Source: Ruoffia sp044336205
GTDB taxonomy: Bacteria > Bacillota > Bacilli > Lactobacillales > Aerococcaceae
Direction: 5' to 3'
Assembly (NCBI GenBank): GCA_044336205.1
Contig: CP172318.1
Coordinates: forward strand, 992,001-1,056,000
DNA length: 64,000 nt
The notes below the pieces were generated by a model. That model ran no database searches, was not told where the DNA came from, and was given only the letters and a program-made list of their open reading frames with translations. This document shows positions 27,090 through 37,588 of the stretch, piece by piece; within the stretch, counting starts at the first letter, position 1, and every line of letters starts with the position of its first letter. The translations under genes and the position numbers were made by a program.

Positions 27090-27800
27090 ATGAATTCAAA
27101 TAAATTATCAAAACGTTTAGAAGCAGTTGCGGAATTTACAATTAATTATGGAAAGCAACCTATCCGTTTGGCCGATATAGGCAGTGATCACGCATACTTG
27201 CCATGCAATCTAGTATTAAATCAGCATATTGAATATGCCATTGCAGGTGAAGTAGTTAGCGGTCCTTATGAATCTGCAAAAAAAGAAGTAAGTACTCAAA
27301 TGCTTGCAGATAAAATAGATGTTCGTTTTGGCGATGGTTTAAATGTAGTAAATCTTAATGACTTAATCAATGTTGTTACTATTTGTGGTATGGGGGGGAT
27401 ACTTATTCGTGACATATTAGATGCAGGACATCAACGAATCACATCAAATCATCTTCTAGTTCTTCAACCTAATATGGCGGAATATCAGTTGAGAAATTGG
27501 TTAAATGATAATAATTACTATATTATTGATGAATCCATTATTACTGAGCATAAACATCATTATGAAATTATCGTCGCTCAGCATGAACCAAATAAACCTA
27601 AACAAAACTTAACAGATTTAGAATTATTTTTTGGGCCGGTAAATCTGAACCAAAAAACAAAGGCTTTTCAAGCTAAGTGGGAACAAGAATTAGAAAGTAG
27701 ACAAAGGATTGCCGATTCTATTAAACTTGCTTCAACTGATAAGAGTGATAAACTTGAAGAAATAGAGAAAATCATAAAACAGATTAAGGAGATATTATAA
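27090..27800 (+). CDS. trmK: tRNA (adenine(22)-N1)-methyltransferase TrmK
   Basis: 236-residue Rossmann methyltransferase modifying A22 of tRNA. SAM motif ADIGSDHAYLPCNLV and the TICGMGGILIRDIL motif are diagnostic, followed by LVLQPNMAEYQLRNWLNDNN. A C-terminal coiled coil is typical. It is adjacent to the Nif3-like gene as in Bacillus, where the pair follows sigA; here the ABC operon lies between rpoD and trmK. Confidence 0.95.
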   Translation: MNSNKLSKRLEAVAEFTINYGKQPIRLADIGSDHAYLPCNLVLNQHIEYAIAGEVVSGPYESAKKEVSTQMLADKIDVRFGDGLNVVNLNDLINVVTICGMGGILIRDILDAGHQRITSNHLLVLQPNMAEYQLRNWLNDNNYYIIDESIITEHKHHYEIIVAQHEPNKPKQNLTDLELFFGPVNLNQKTKAFQAKWEQELESRQRIADSIKLASTDKSDKLEEIEKIIKQIKEIL

Positions 27801-28604
27801 TTGAAAACAATTAATTTTTCTGATCTAATCGTTGAACTAAATCAACTTTATCCGCCTCATTTAGCTGAAGAATGGGATCAAGTAGGTGTTCATTTTGGTA
27901 ATTGGGAGAGTCCTACACAAAAAATTATGACCTCTTTAGATATTAGACCTGCAGTGATTAATGAAGCAATTCAAAAAAATATTGATACAATTATAGTTCA
28001 TCATCCACCTATTTTTAAACCTATTGCACGATTTGATTATTCTACCGCTGATTTAGTAATGTATAGTCAGATTATTAAACACGATATAAATATATTTGCT
28101 ATGCATACGAATCTTGATAAAGCGCAAAATGGTATGAATGATTGGTTAGCTCAAGCACTTGAACTTAATCATATTGAGGAGCTTCATAAATCAGTAGATG
28201 GTTTAACTGGATTAGGAAGAATTGGTGAATTAGACCAGCCTCTAGGGAAAAAAGACGTATTACAATACATCAAAGAGCAATTAAATGCCCCACATCTTAA
28301 GATTATTGAAAAACAAGATAAAGAATCTTACCAACGTATTGCCATCGTTGGCGGAGCTTCTTTTGAATCCATAGATTGGGCGATAGATAAACAAGCTGAT
28401 GTGTTCATTACAGGAGATATTACATATCATAAAGGACACGACGCATACGAACAAAATATTTTGACAGTTGATGCTGGTCACTATATTGAACAAGTTTTTA
28501 AACATAAAATGAAACAAATATTAGATGAATTAGCTCAAGAACAAGAATGGGCAGTTGAAATCATTGAAAGTGAAATAAATACTAATCCATACACATACGT
28601 ATAA
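27801..28604 (+). CDS. Nif3-like dinuclear metal centre protein (YqfO-like)
   Basis: 267 residues, starting at a TTG directly after the trmK stop, with aaggag 7-9 nt upstream. Metal ligands visible: VHHPPIFKP, FAMHTNLDKA, and near the end FITGDITYHKGHDAYEQN and VDAGHYIEQ. Many Bacillota versions carry a central extra domain of about 100 residues; this one is the short form. The family has been linked to GTP cyclohydrolase I type 2 by name, but the true function is unsettled. Confidence 0.93.
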   Translation: MKTINFSDLIVELNQLYPPHLAEEWDQVGVHFGNWESPTQKIMTSLDIRPAVINEAIQKNIDTIIVHHPPIFKPIARFDYSTADLVMYSQIIKHDINIFAMHTNLDKAQNGMNDWLAQALELNHIEELHKSVDGLTGLGRIGELDQPLGKKDVLQYIKEQLNAPHLKIIEKQDKESYQRIAIVGGASFESIDWAIDKQADVFITGDITYHKGHDAYEQNILTVDAGHYIEQVFKHKMKQILDELAQEQEWAVEIIESEINTNPYTYV

Positions 28605-28618
28605 GAAGGGTGATATTG

Positions 28619-29851
28619 ATGAATTTATTTATAAAAACGAAAGAACGATTAATTCGTTATGCAAAGATTGATACAAGGTCGGATGTAGAAAGTACGACAA
28701 TTCCATCAACGGCAAAGCAGTTTGATTTATTAAACTTATTAGTTGAAGAACTGAAAGAGATAGGTATGACTGATGTCCAGCTTAATCCAGACAATGCTTT
28801 TGTTACAGCAACTTTAGCTGCTAATACGGATGAAACTCTGCCATCGATTGGATTTATAGCCCATGTTGATACGGCTGATTTTAATTCTGAGAATGTATCA
28901 CCACAAATTGTAGAAAATTATGACGGGGCGTCAATCACATTGAATGCTGAAAAAAACATTTCCATGGATCCAGTAGAATTTCCTAATTTGATGCGCTATA
29001 TAGGAGAGACATTGATCACAACAGATGGTACTACCTTATTAGGTGCAGATGATAAGGCAGGGATTGCTGAAATTATGACTGCTGTAGAATACTTGATTCA
29101 ACATCCGGAAATAAAACACGGGAAAGTTCGTGTAGCCTTTGGTCCTGATGAGGAAATTGGTCGAGGGGCTGACCATTTTGATGCTCAAGGATTCGATGTA
29201 GATTTTGCTTATACGATGGATGGTGGACCTGAAGGGGAGTTAGAATATGAAAGCTTTAATGCCGCAGGTGTTAACTTAAAGATAACAGGAAAAAATATTC
29301 ACCCAGGTACTGCAAAAAATAAAATGATTAATGCGATTACAATTATGAATGATTTCATTCAAAAATTACCAGCAGATGAAGCACCCGAATATACTGAAGG
29401 GCGTGAAGGATTCTATCATGTTTCTGATGTAGAAGGTACCGTTGACTTCGCAAAATTAAGTATGATAATTCGTGATCATGATCGAGATGAATTCAGTCGA
29501 CGTAAAATATTTGTAAGAAATATCGTAGAAGAAATAAATGAATCATATCAAATTCCACCAATTGAAATGGATATGTTTGACCAATATTATAATATGGGAG
29601 AAATTATTGAAAAAGATATGACTCCAGTTAATCTAGCTCAAAAGGCTATGGAGGAATTAAATATCCAGCCAATAATTAAACCTATACGAGGCGGTACAGA
29701 TGGCTCAAAAATTAGTTTTATGGGAATTCCAACACCTAATATCTTTGCAGGTGGAGAAAACATGCATGGTCGTTATGAATTTGTTTCAGTAGAAACGATG
29801 GTCAAAGCGACTGAAGTTATTATTAAAATAATTGAATTAAATGCAAAATAA
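28619..29851 (+). CDS. pepT: Peptidase T (tripeptidase)
   Basis: Zinc aminotripeptidase of the M20B family, 410 residues. Motifs: GFIAHVDTADF (metal His, catalytic Asp), TLLGADDKAGIAEI (bridging Asp), FGPDEEIGRGADHFD (catalytic and metal Glu), YTMDGGPEGELEYE (metal Asp) and FAGGENMHGRYEF (metal His). The ATG at 28619 has agaaggg upstream; the GTG at 28610 overlaps that site. Cytoplasmic; releases amino acids from imported tripeptides. Confidence 0.96.
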   Translation: MNLFIKTKERLIRYAKIDTRSDVESTTIPSTAKQFDLLNLLVEELKEIGMTDVQLNPDNAFVTATLAANTDETLPSIGFIAHVDTADFNSENVSPQIVENYDGASITLNAEKNISMDPVEFPNLMRYIGETLITTDGTTLLGADDKAGIAEIMTAVEYLIQHPEIKHGKVRVAFGPDEEIGRGADHFDAQGFDVDFAYTMDGGPEGELEYESFNAAGVNLKITGKNIHPGTAKNKMINAITIMNDFIQKLPADEAPEYTEGREGFYHVSDVEGTVDFAKLSMIIRDHDRDEFSRRKIFVRNIVEEINESYQIPPIEMDMFDQYYNMGEIIEKDMTPVNLAQKAMEELNIQPIIKPIRGGTDGSKISFMGIPTPNIFAGGENMHGRYEFVSVETMVKATEVIIKIIELNAK

Positions 29852-29927
29852 GAATATATTAATAATTTTTCAATCAAAAGATTCAATATATTTAATGTTT
29901 TTTATTTGAAAAATTTACAGAATGAAG

Positions 29928-29967
29928 AAAACGGAAAATTTACTCGACAAGTAAACTTTCCGTTTTT
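29928..29967 (+). terminator. Terminator after pepT
   Basis: Stem aaaacggaaa plus atttact pairs with agtaaa plus ctttccgttttt with one bulge, loop cgac, ending in a T tract. Confidence 0.85.
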
Positions 29968-30008
29968 AAAAATATTATATTCTTGAATTTTCAAGAAAGG
30001 AGCTTTAG

Positions 30009-33000
30009 ATGGGCTTACAAATTATTACTGCCGACTTATCTATTAATAACAAAAGTAGAATAATTAATCATTTAATAAGTTTGATGAAAAAAATCCCAGG
30101 GCGATTATTTATTATATTGTCCCAGACCATTTAAAATTCGATATGGAAAAGTTTGTACTTGAGGAAATTCAAAAGAGAAATGGTGTCCGACAAGCTGCTA
30201 TGGTGAATTTACAAGTTGTCAGTTTTTCACGTTTATCTTGGTATATGATTCAACCCCAAAAAGCGGACCAGTTATCTATCTCAGAAGTTGGGTTATCAAT
30301 GCTAATCAAGCAAATATTAACTGAAAAGGCTGATGAATTAATAGTCTTTAAATCACAAATAAATCACCAGGGCTTTATAGACAAACTTTTGACCTTATTC
30401 AATGAGTTAATTGAAGGTAATATTCAACCGGAAGATTTAATCAGCTACTTAGATACTATTGACATCGATAATGTGAACGGACAAGGAATTCCGAATCTAG
30501 ACAAACAAAAAAATTATGAATTGTCTTGTCTTTATCAAACTTTTATTGAATATATTGAAAGGTATAATATCACTCAATATGCTACATTAACTCAATTAGA
30601 AAGTTATTTAGGTCAGGGAGGGAAGTTAGATGATCATTATATGGTGATAGACCATTATCATTATTTCAATGCACAACAAATGAGCCTGATTCTTACATTG
30701 GCTAATAAAGTTAATACACTATATATTAACTTACCTTTATCACATAGCGATGCTATCGGTCAAAAAGCTCAACCACTCCTCGATTCTGTACGTTATACAT
30801 ATAATCAAATTAAAAACTTAGCAAACTATCGGCAAATACCATTATTACCTGATTGGGATATTACAATAGGTGATCTTGATATTCACCCAGACCTTTTAGA
30901 GACTGCACGGTTATTTAAGGATATCCAGGAAATTGGGATGACAGTTAGTCAACATAAAGTAAATCATTTAAGCCCACCTATCGAGATATGGCAGACGGAT
31001 ACAATTCAGACAGAGTTAAGACATGTAAGTAATCAGATCAATTATTTAATTAACGAAAAAGATTATCGTTATCAAGACATTATTGTGATGACTCGAGATA
31101 TAAACCGTTATGAATCTATTATTGGTCCTTATTTTGAAGCTAATAATATTCCGGTTTTTGTTGATAATTTAGCAAAAATGCTTGATCATCCTTTTGTTAT
31201 TTTACTTAAGAGTTTAATGAATCTGAAATTATATAATTTTAAATATGATGATATTATGATTGTTCTCAAGTCAAACTTAATTCTCCCAGATTTTATTAAA
31301 GAATTTTCAATATCATCTCCACATCAAGAAAAACGGCAACAAATTAATTATTTTGAAAATATTGTTTTAGCCAATGGTTATTTTGGATATCGTTTTAATT
31401 CGATGGATTTTACTTGGCATTTTGACAATGAAGATTCAACATATCAAAGTGTTTTAGATGAAATTCCAGAGCAAACTTTTAGTGAACTCGCTAATAATTG
31501 GCGAACATGGTTGCATTCTAAAACAGATCAAGCCTTTAAAGCTTGGAATAAGCCTATGACAGGTAAACAAGCCTCTACTTGGCTTTACCGTTTAATTGAT
31601 GATTTAGGAATAAAAGAAGAATTTATCCTTTCAAGGGACCATGCAATTGAATCTGGAAATATTGAAAAATCTCGAAGAGATGAGCAAGTTTGGCAAGTAT
31701 TTGTTAATTTGCTAGAAGAATTTCACACAATTTATCAAGACAAAATAATTGACTTTAATTTTTTCACTGAATTAATGATTGTCGGACTGACAAATTCAAC
31801 TTATCATATTATTCCAACTACTTTAGACCAGGTAACATTTACAAGTATTGAATCTCCTCAAGTCGGTCCATATAAGGTTGCTTTTGTAATAGGGATGGAT
31901 GAAAAATCATTACCTTCTATTCATCAAGAAAGCTCTTTACTTGACCAAGGTACAAGAGAAAGTCTGCGCAATTCTTTACTTGCGCATCAATACTTAATGC
32001 AACTTAATGAGCAACAGTATAGTCAAGAATTATTATTAACTTATCAGTTATTGCTTAGAGCGACAGATGCTATGTACATTAGTTTTTCCACAAGTGTTAA
32101 CAACGTAAGTGTTCGAATGAGTCCTTATATTCACCAATTGGTATCATTACTCAAATTACCCGTTTATAATTTCACACATAATCTAACAGATGACTTACTC
32201 ACTCTACACGCAAGTACTTTTGGAAGTTATGTAATGGAACAAAATTTAGTTCTCCAACTTATTCATCAAATTCATAAAACAGATTTACCGTTGAATAACA
32301 CTCAAAAACAAGTTTTATTAGCTATGAGAGATTATAATCATTCCGTAACCCATCCATACCAGTCATTGAGTTTCTTAATTGAAGCTGTCACTGATTTTGG
32401 ACAATTACCAAAACAAATATCTCCAGCTATTGCCCTGAAATTATTCGGTAAGGATATGAACGTATCGGTTTCAAAAATTGAGCAATATTATCAAGATCCG
32501 TTCAGTCATTTTTTAATTCATGGGCTAAAATTGCAAGAACGAAAATTATTTGAACTTGATTATGCACGTTCTGGTGATTACTTCCATGATTTTCTGGATC
32601 AATTCACTCGACAACTTATTAATAATAATTTAAGCATAAAAGATATGTCGGATGAAGACATTGTTAACTATTTTAATAAGGTGAACCAAGAAATTACCCA
32701 AGATAATCGCTTTAACATAATGACGAGTCATGCAAAATTCAATGCGATAAAAAGACAAATGGATGTAAGATTAATGAATTTCATAAAATTCACACAAGCA
32801 CAATTACAACGAACACGAATGGCGACAAAGCAATCTGAAGCTATTTTTGGAATTAATCCAAGCCGAGATATGTTAAATGGCTTCGTTTATCCATTGAAAA
32901 GTGGTGGTAAGTTAAATATAAGTGGTAAAATCGACCGCATTGATATCGCTCAAACTAACAAGGCTTCCTTCTTACAAATTATAGATTATAAATCAGGTAA

Positions 33001-33631
33001 AAAAGATTTTGATATAATTGACACTTATTATGGACTGGATTTACAAGTATTAACATATTTAAGTGTTGCATTGAATAACTATCCGAACAGTTTAGCATTT
33101 GGAGCTTTTTACCAACCATTATTACATTCATATTTGGATATAGCGGATAAGCAATTGATTCAAAAATCTCATTTAAATAATCTGGATGTAATGAGCCAAG
33201 ATCAATTAGAAAACAATCGTTTGAAAGGCTTCGTAAGCCTTCCTGAAGAAGATTTGCTTATTGTAGATGGAAGTATTGAAGAAACAAATAAAAGCTTAAT
33301 TTATCCAGTGACTCTTAAAAAAGATGGTAACTATATGGCAAGTAGTAAAGTTTTTACACAAAATGAATTAGATACCCTTTTAAATTATGTCCATTTAAAA
33401 TTTAAACAGGCAGCCGATGAAATTCAATCTGGAAATATCGAATTAAATCCATTTAAAGAGAATCAGTTTACAACATCTCTTCAAACTAATTACCGTGTAA
33501 TTAGTGGTTTTGATGCAACTGAAAATTATCAAGCATACAGGGCGAAGTCGATTAATAAGAAAAAGGTCATCGAACAAATGAAACTGGATTTGGAAGAAGG
33601 AAGTGATTTAGATAATGAAGAAGACATTTAG
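30009..33631 (+). pseudogene. rexB: ATP-dependent nuclease subunit B (RexB/AddB), one-base frameshift near the start
   Basis: RexB partners RexA in double-strand break end processing. The ATG at 30009 follows aaaggag. Reading as given stops after about 42 codons; one more A in the run of seven A at 30087-30093 gives MKKNPRAIIYYIVPDHLKFD, the conserved RexB start, and then continues unbroken to 33631. Corrected length is 1207 residues. The C-terminal nuclease domain has KIDRIDI, LQIIDYKSGKK and GLDLQVLTYL. No Walker A is seen at the N-terminus, which is usual for RexB. It overlaps rexA by 17 nt. As read, translation could begin only at later sites such as 30143. Confidence 0.9.
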
Positions 33632-36600
33632 TATTGAGCCTAAACCAGCCAATTCATCATTTAACGATGAACAATGGCAGGCAATACAGCAAAAAGGGAA
33701 CAATATTTTAATATCTGCTTCGGCTGGATCAGGTAAAACGACGGTATTAATCGAACGAATATATAATCATATTATTCAAGAATTCGCAGAAATCAATGAA
33801 TTATTAGTTGTGACTTTTACCGAAGCAGCAGCCAATGAGATGAAAGAGAGAATGGAGCGCAGGTTAAAAAATGCAGTTAATAATACTATTGATACAAATG
33901 AACGAACAAGATTTGTCCAACAACTGTCCTTATTACCCAATGCTAATATCCAAACGTTGCACTCATTTTGTTTAGAAGTCATCCAAAATTTCTTTTATCT
34001 CATTGATTTTAATCCTAACTTCTCATTAATAACTGATGACACGCAAACTCACTTAATGCATCAAGAAGTTTGGAACGAGATGATTCAATCAATTAATGAT
34101 AATAAAGTAGATGAAGTAAGCGTTCCTATATCAATTGAGCAGTACGATTATTTGCTCAGTAAGTATACTAATAGTCGATCAGATGAATCTTTATTTGATA
34201 TTGTTATCGAATTATACTTATTTGCTAGATCACAACCGGAGCCATTACAATGGCTAAATAAAACTCATTTAATTTCAAGTAATTTCTCAAAATTTATAGA
34301 AACTTCGTTATTCCAACAAACAATAAGACCTTATATTAAGAACAAGACTTTACATGCAAATCAGTTGTTACTCGAAGTAAAAAATATTATGCAGACATGC
34401 TCTAATGAAACGATAGGCAAGTATGAATCATTAATAAACAATGAGATGGCACAGACAAATTCAATTTATCAAGCTATGAAAGATAATAATATAAATGAGT
34501 TATTCCAAAGTATTGACAAAATATATTTTGACAAATGGAAATCAAACTCAAAAAAATCAGATGACTATGAAATTGTTAATGAAATGAAAGACTTAAGGGA
34601 TGAGGCTAAAAAAACTATTGAAGCCATTCGAAGTTTATTCACTTATGACTATGAATTGTCAAAAGAGATTGAGGAAAAGGTGGCCTACGATATACAATTA
34701 CTTTCTCAATTGACTCGTATATTTATGGATTACTTATCAAAGTATAAGGCCCATTATAGTTTGGTTGATTATAATGATTTAGAACACTTAACTTTGCAAA
34801 TTCTAGCCCCCATAGATACGGAAACTAATTCAAGAAAGCCAAGTCCAGCAGCCTTATATTATCAATCACATTTTAAAGAAATTATGATTGACGAGTTTCA
34901 AGATATTAATGATATTCAAAATAGCATCTTATATTATTTATCTCACGAAACTAGAGAAGATTTAGATAAAAATTTATTTATGGTAGGAGACGTTAAGCAG
35001 TCTATTTATGGGTTTCGTATGGCTGAGCCTAGTCTGTTCTTAGAACGGTATCGAAATTACCAAAAAACCGATAATGGAGAGTTAATCATCCTAGACAAAA
35101 ACTACCGGTCTCGTGATGAGATATTACAGTTTACAAACTTTATTTTTGAGCGGATTATGGATAAAGAATTTGGTGAGATGGACTATGGTATTGAAGAGTC
35201 TCTGACAACCGGAAACTATAGTTTTATACCGATTGCTCCAAATGAACAATTTAATATTGAATTTAAGTTGTTTGAAAAAGAAGATGACAATGATAATTTA
35301 GATATGCCAGATTTGGTTGACGAATTGAATGAGCTAACTATTATTGATAGTTCTATAGAAGCGCAAGCTCATATTATTGCACAAGATATTATGGAGAAAG
35401 TTAATAATAAATACGAGATTTACGATAAGGAGTTTAAAAAAACACGTCCAGTCTCATTTTCTGACTTTGTGATTTTGACTTCGACTCGTAATCCATTTTT
35501 AACGACACAACGTATTTTCGAACTGTATGGCATTCCCTTATATGCGCAGAAAATAGAAAATTACTTCCAAAGGCAAGAAGTTCAGCTTATGGTAGCTTTG
35601 TTAAAACTTATAGATAATCCTCTACAAGATATACCTTTGGTTGCAATACTTCGTTCTTATTTTGTGCAGTTAACGGATTCAGAACTGAGTCTTATCCGCA
35701 TCCATCAGCCGCAAGGGTTGTTTTATGAAGCGATGTTATCTTATTTACAAAGTGACGATACAGATAAAAACTTGCAAAATAAATTGACATACTTTATGCA
35801 ACAATTGAACAAGTGGCAACTTATTGCAGAATCATCATCATTGGTGAATCTTATTTGGACAATTTATCAGGATACGTCCTTTTTAGATTATGTAGCTGGT
35901 TTGAGTAATGGGGTACAAAGGGAAGCAAACCTCCATGCTTTATATCAAAAGGCTAGAGACTTTGAGCAGAGTCAATTTATGGGTGTTTTTGGTTTTATTC
36001 AATTTATAGAGCAAATGATGCAACAACAAAATGATTTAGCTGAACCTGTGCTTATAGAATCTGATCAGAACGCTGTTCGATTAATGACTGTCCACGCGAG
36101 TAAAGGTTTAGAATTTCCAATTGTGTACATTATGGATACAGCTAAGAAGTTTAACCTTCAAGATGCACGAACAAAACCTTATATACCCTCGAAGAAATTT
36201 GGATTAAGTTCGGATTATTATGATAATCAGCTTTGGATTCGATTCAAATCTTTCAGTAAACAAGCTTTTAAAATCGAGAAAGAAAATTCATTAAAAGCTG
36301 AAGAAATGAGAAAGCTTTATGTCGCATTAACACGCTGCGAGCAAAAATTAATTATTGTAGGAGCTGTTAAAAATCAAGATAGTTGGGAAGAGCAAAGTGA
36401 AAGTATTACTAATGCTCAATCAACAGGTGAATTACTTGTCCCTCAAAATTCAAGACAATCAGCTTCTAGTTGGCTTGATTGGATGCAACAGGCGATAGCC
36501 GTAGGTGAATCTGAAAACTCAAATACTGATTTTCTTCCGACTCAAGTTGATATTGAATTTGTAAATAAACAGCAATTAATGGATCATCCACAATTATCTA

Positions 36601-37544
36601 ATTTGGAAAATCAATACACTATCCAAAAGGATATCAAAAAAATTGTTAATCAACTTTCCATTGAGACCATTGGAAGTAGAGATATTTATGATCAACTAAC
36701 CGAAACTTTTTATAATGAATATCCTTTCCAATTATCTACTAGAACATCTAGTTATCAGTCAGTATCAGAATTGAAGCGTCTTTATGAAGAACCGAGAATT
36801 GAAAAAATTGATTACTATGTAGATAGAAGAGAAAATACAAGTCATAACTTAAATCAAACAGAAGAAGATACATCTAGTATTCAAGGTATTCGATATACTG
36901 CAGATACTTTTCAACCACCAGCCTTTTTAAATGACGATGATCTGACGGTGACTTATGCAGAAATTGGTAGTGCGACACATTTTGTGTTACAACATTTAGA
37001 TTTTTCATCTTTTGCTGAGTTGAATTCTGAAGAAAGTAAGCAAATTGTAGAAGACAAAATAAATAATTATAGAGAAGATGGCTATCTTAGCGATAGCTTA
37101 GTTGATAAAATAAATACAGAAAGTATTATTCAGTTTATTGAAAGTGATATCGGTAAAGTCACCATAGAAAATGCGCATAAGATTCGTAGAGAACAAGCTT
37201 TCTCTTATCTAATTGAAGCAAAAAACATTTTTGGTGAGAATCTAACTGATCTTGATATCAATGAACTTAATGATAATCAATTACTCATTCATGGTGTCAT
37301 TGATAATTTTATTGAATTTGATGATTCGATAGTAATTTTTGATTACAAAACTGATCGATATAAGCCGTATACTAATTTATCACGTAAAGATCAGATAGAA
37401 CAATTAATATCTAAGTATCGCTTTCAAATTAGTTTGTATTCCAAAGCATTGGAAGTAGCTTTTTCTAAGCCAGTTGTTAAGGCTTATATAATTTTACTTG
37501 ATTTTGGAGAATCTATAGAGATTACTGATTTCTATAATTTTTAA
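33615..37544 (+). CDS. rexA: ATP-dependent helicase/nuclease subunit A (RexA/AddA)
   Basis: UvrD-like helicase with a C-terminal RecB-type nuclease; 1309 residues. Walker A ISASAGSGKTTVLIERI, motif Ia TFTEAAANEMKER, Walker B IMIDEFQDINDIQ, GDVKQSIYGFRMAEPSLF (motif III), MTVHASKGLEFPIVYI (motif V) and KLYVALTRC (motif VI) are visible. The nuclease motif IFDYKTDRY is near residue 1250. Acts with RexB to resect DNA ends for recombination. Confidence 0.97.
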   Translation: MKKTFSIEPKPANSSFNDEQWQAIQQKGNNILISASAGSGKTTVLIERIYNHIIQEFAEINELLVVTFTEAAANEMKERMERRLKNAVNNTIDTNERTRFVQQLSLLPNANIQTLHSFCLEVIQNFFYLIDFNPNFSLITDDTQTHLMHQEVWNEMIQSINDNKVDEVSVPISIEQYDYLLSKYTNSRSDESLFDIVIELYLFARSQPEPLQWLNKTHLISSNFSKFIETSLFQQTIRPYIKNKTLHANQLLLEVKNIMQTCSNETIGKYESLINNEMAQTNSIYQAMKDNNINELFQSIDKIYFDKWKSNSKKSDDYEIVNEMKDLRDEAKKTIEAIRSLFTYDYELSKEIEEKVAYDIQLLSQLTRIFMDYLSKYKAHYSLVDYNDLEHLTLQILAPIDTETNSRKPSPAALYYQSHFKEIMIDEFQDINDIQNSILYYLSHETREDLDKNLFMVGDVKQSIYGFRMAEPSLFLERYRNYQKTDNGELIILDKNYRSRDEILQFTNFIFERIMDKEFGEMDYGIEESLTTGNYSFIPIAPNEQFNIEFKLFEKEDDNDNLDMPDLVDELNELTIIDSSIEAQAHIIAQDIMEKVNNKYEIYDKEFKKTRPVSFSDFVILTSTRNPFLTTQRIFELYGIPLYAQKIENYFQRQEVQLMVALLKLIDNPLQDIPLVAILRSYFVQLTDSELSLIRIHQPQGLFYEAMLSYLQSDDTDKNLQNKLTYFMQQLNKWQLIAESSSLVNLIWTIYQDTSFLDYVAGLSNGVQREANLHALYQKARDFEQSQFMGVFGFIQFIEQMMQQQNDLAEPVLIESDQNAVRLMTVHASKGLEFPIVYIMDTAKKFNLQDARTKPYIPSKKFGLSSDYYDNQLWIRFKSFSKQAFKIEKENSLKAEEMRKLYVALTRCEQKLIIVGAVKNQDSWEEQSESITNAQSTGELLVPQNSRQSASSWLDWMQQAIAVGESENSNTDFLPTQVDIEFVNKQQLMDHPQLSNLENQYTIQKDIKKIVNQLSIETIGSRDIYDQLTETFYNEYPFQLSTRTSSYQSVSELKRLYEEPRIEKIDYYVDRRENTSHNLNQTEEDTSSIQGIRYTADTFQPPAFLNDDDLTVTYAEIGSATHFVLQHLDFSSFAELNSEESKQIVEDKINNYREDGYLSDSLVDKINTESIIQFIESDIGKVTIENAHKIRREQAFSYLIEAKNIFGENLTDLDINELNDNQLLIHGVIDNFIEFDDSIVIFDYKTDRYKPYTNLSRKDQIEQLISKYRFQISLYSKALEVAFSKPVVKAYIILLDFGESIEITDFYNF

Positions 37545-37550
37545 TGATAA

Positions 37551-37588
37551 AAGAGGAAGATTTCTTTTATGAGAAATCTTCCTCTTTA
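37551..37588. terminator. Bidirectional terminator between rexA and the DUF4015 lipoprotein
   Basis: Perfect 15-bp stem: aagaggaagatttct (37551-37565) with agaaatcttcctctt (37572-37586). It lies between convergent genes; T runs on both sides. Confidence 0.9.
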
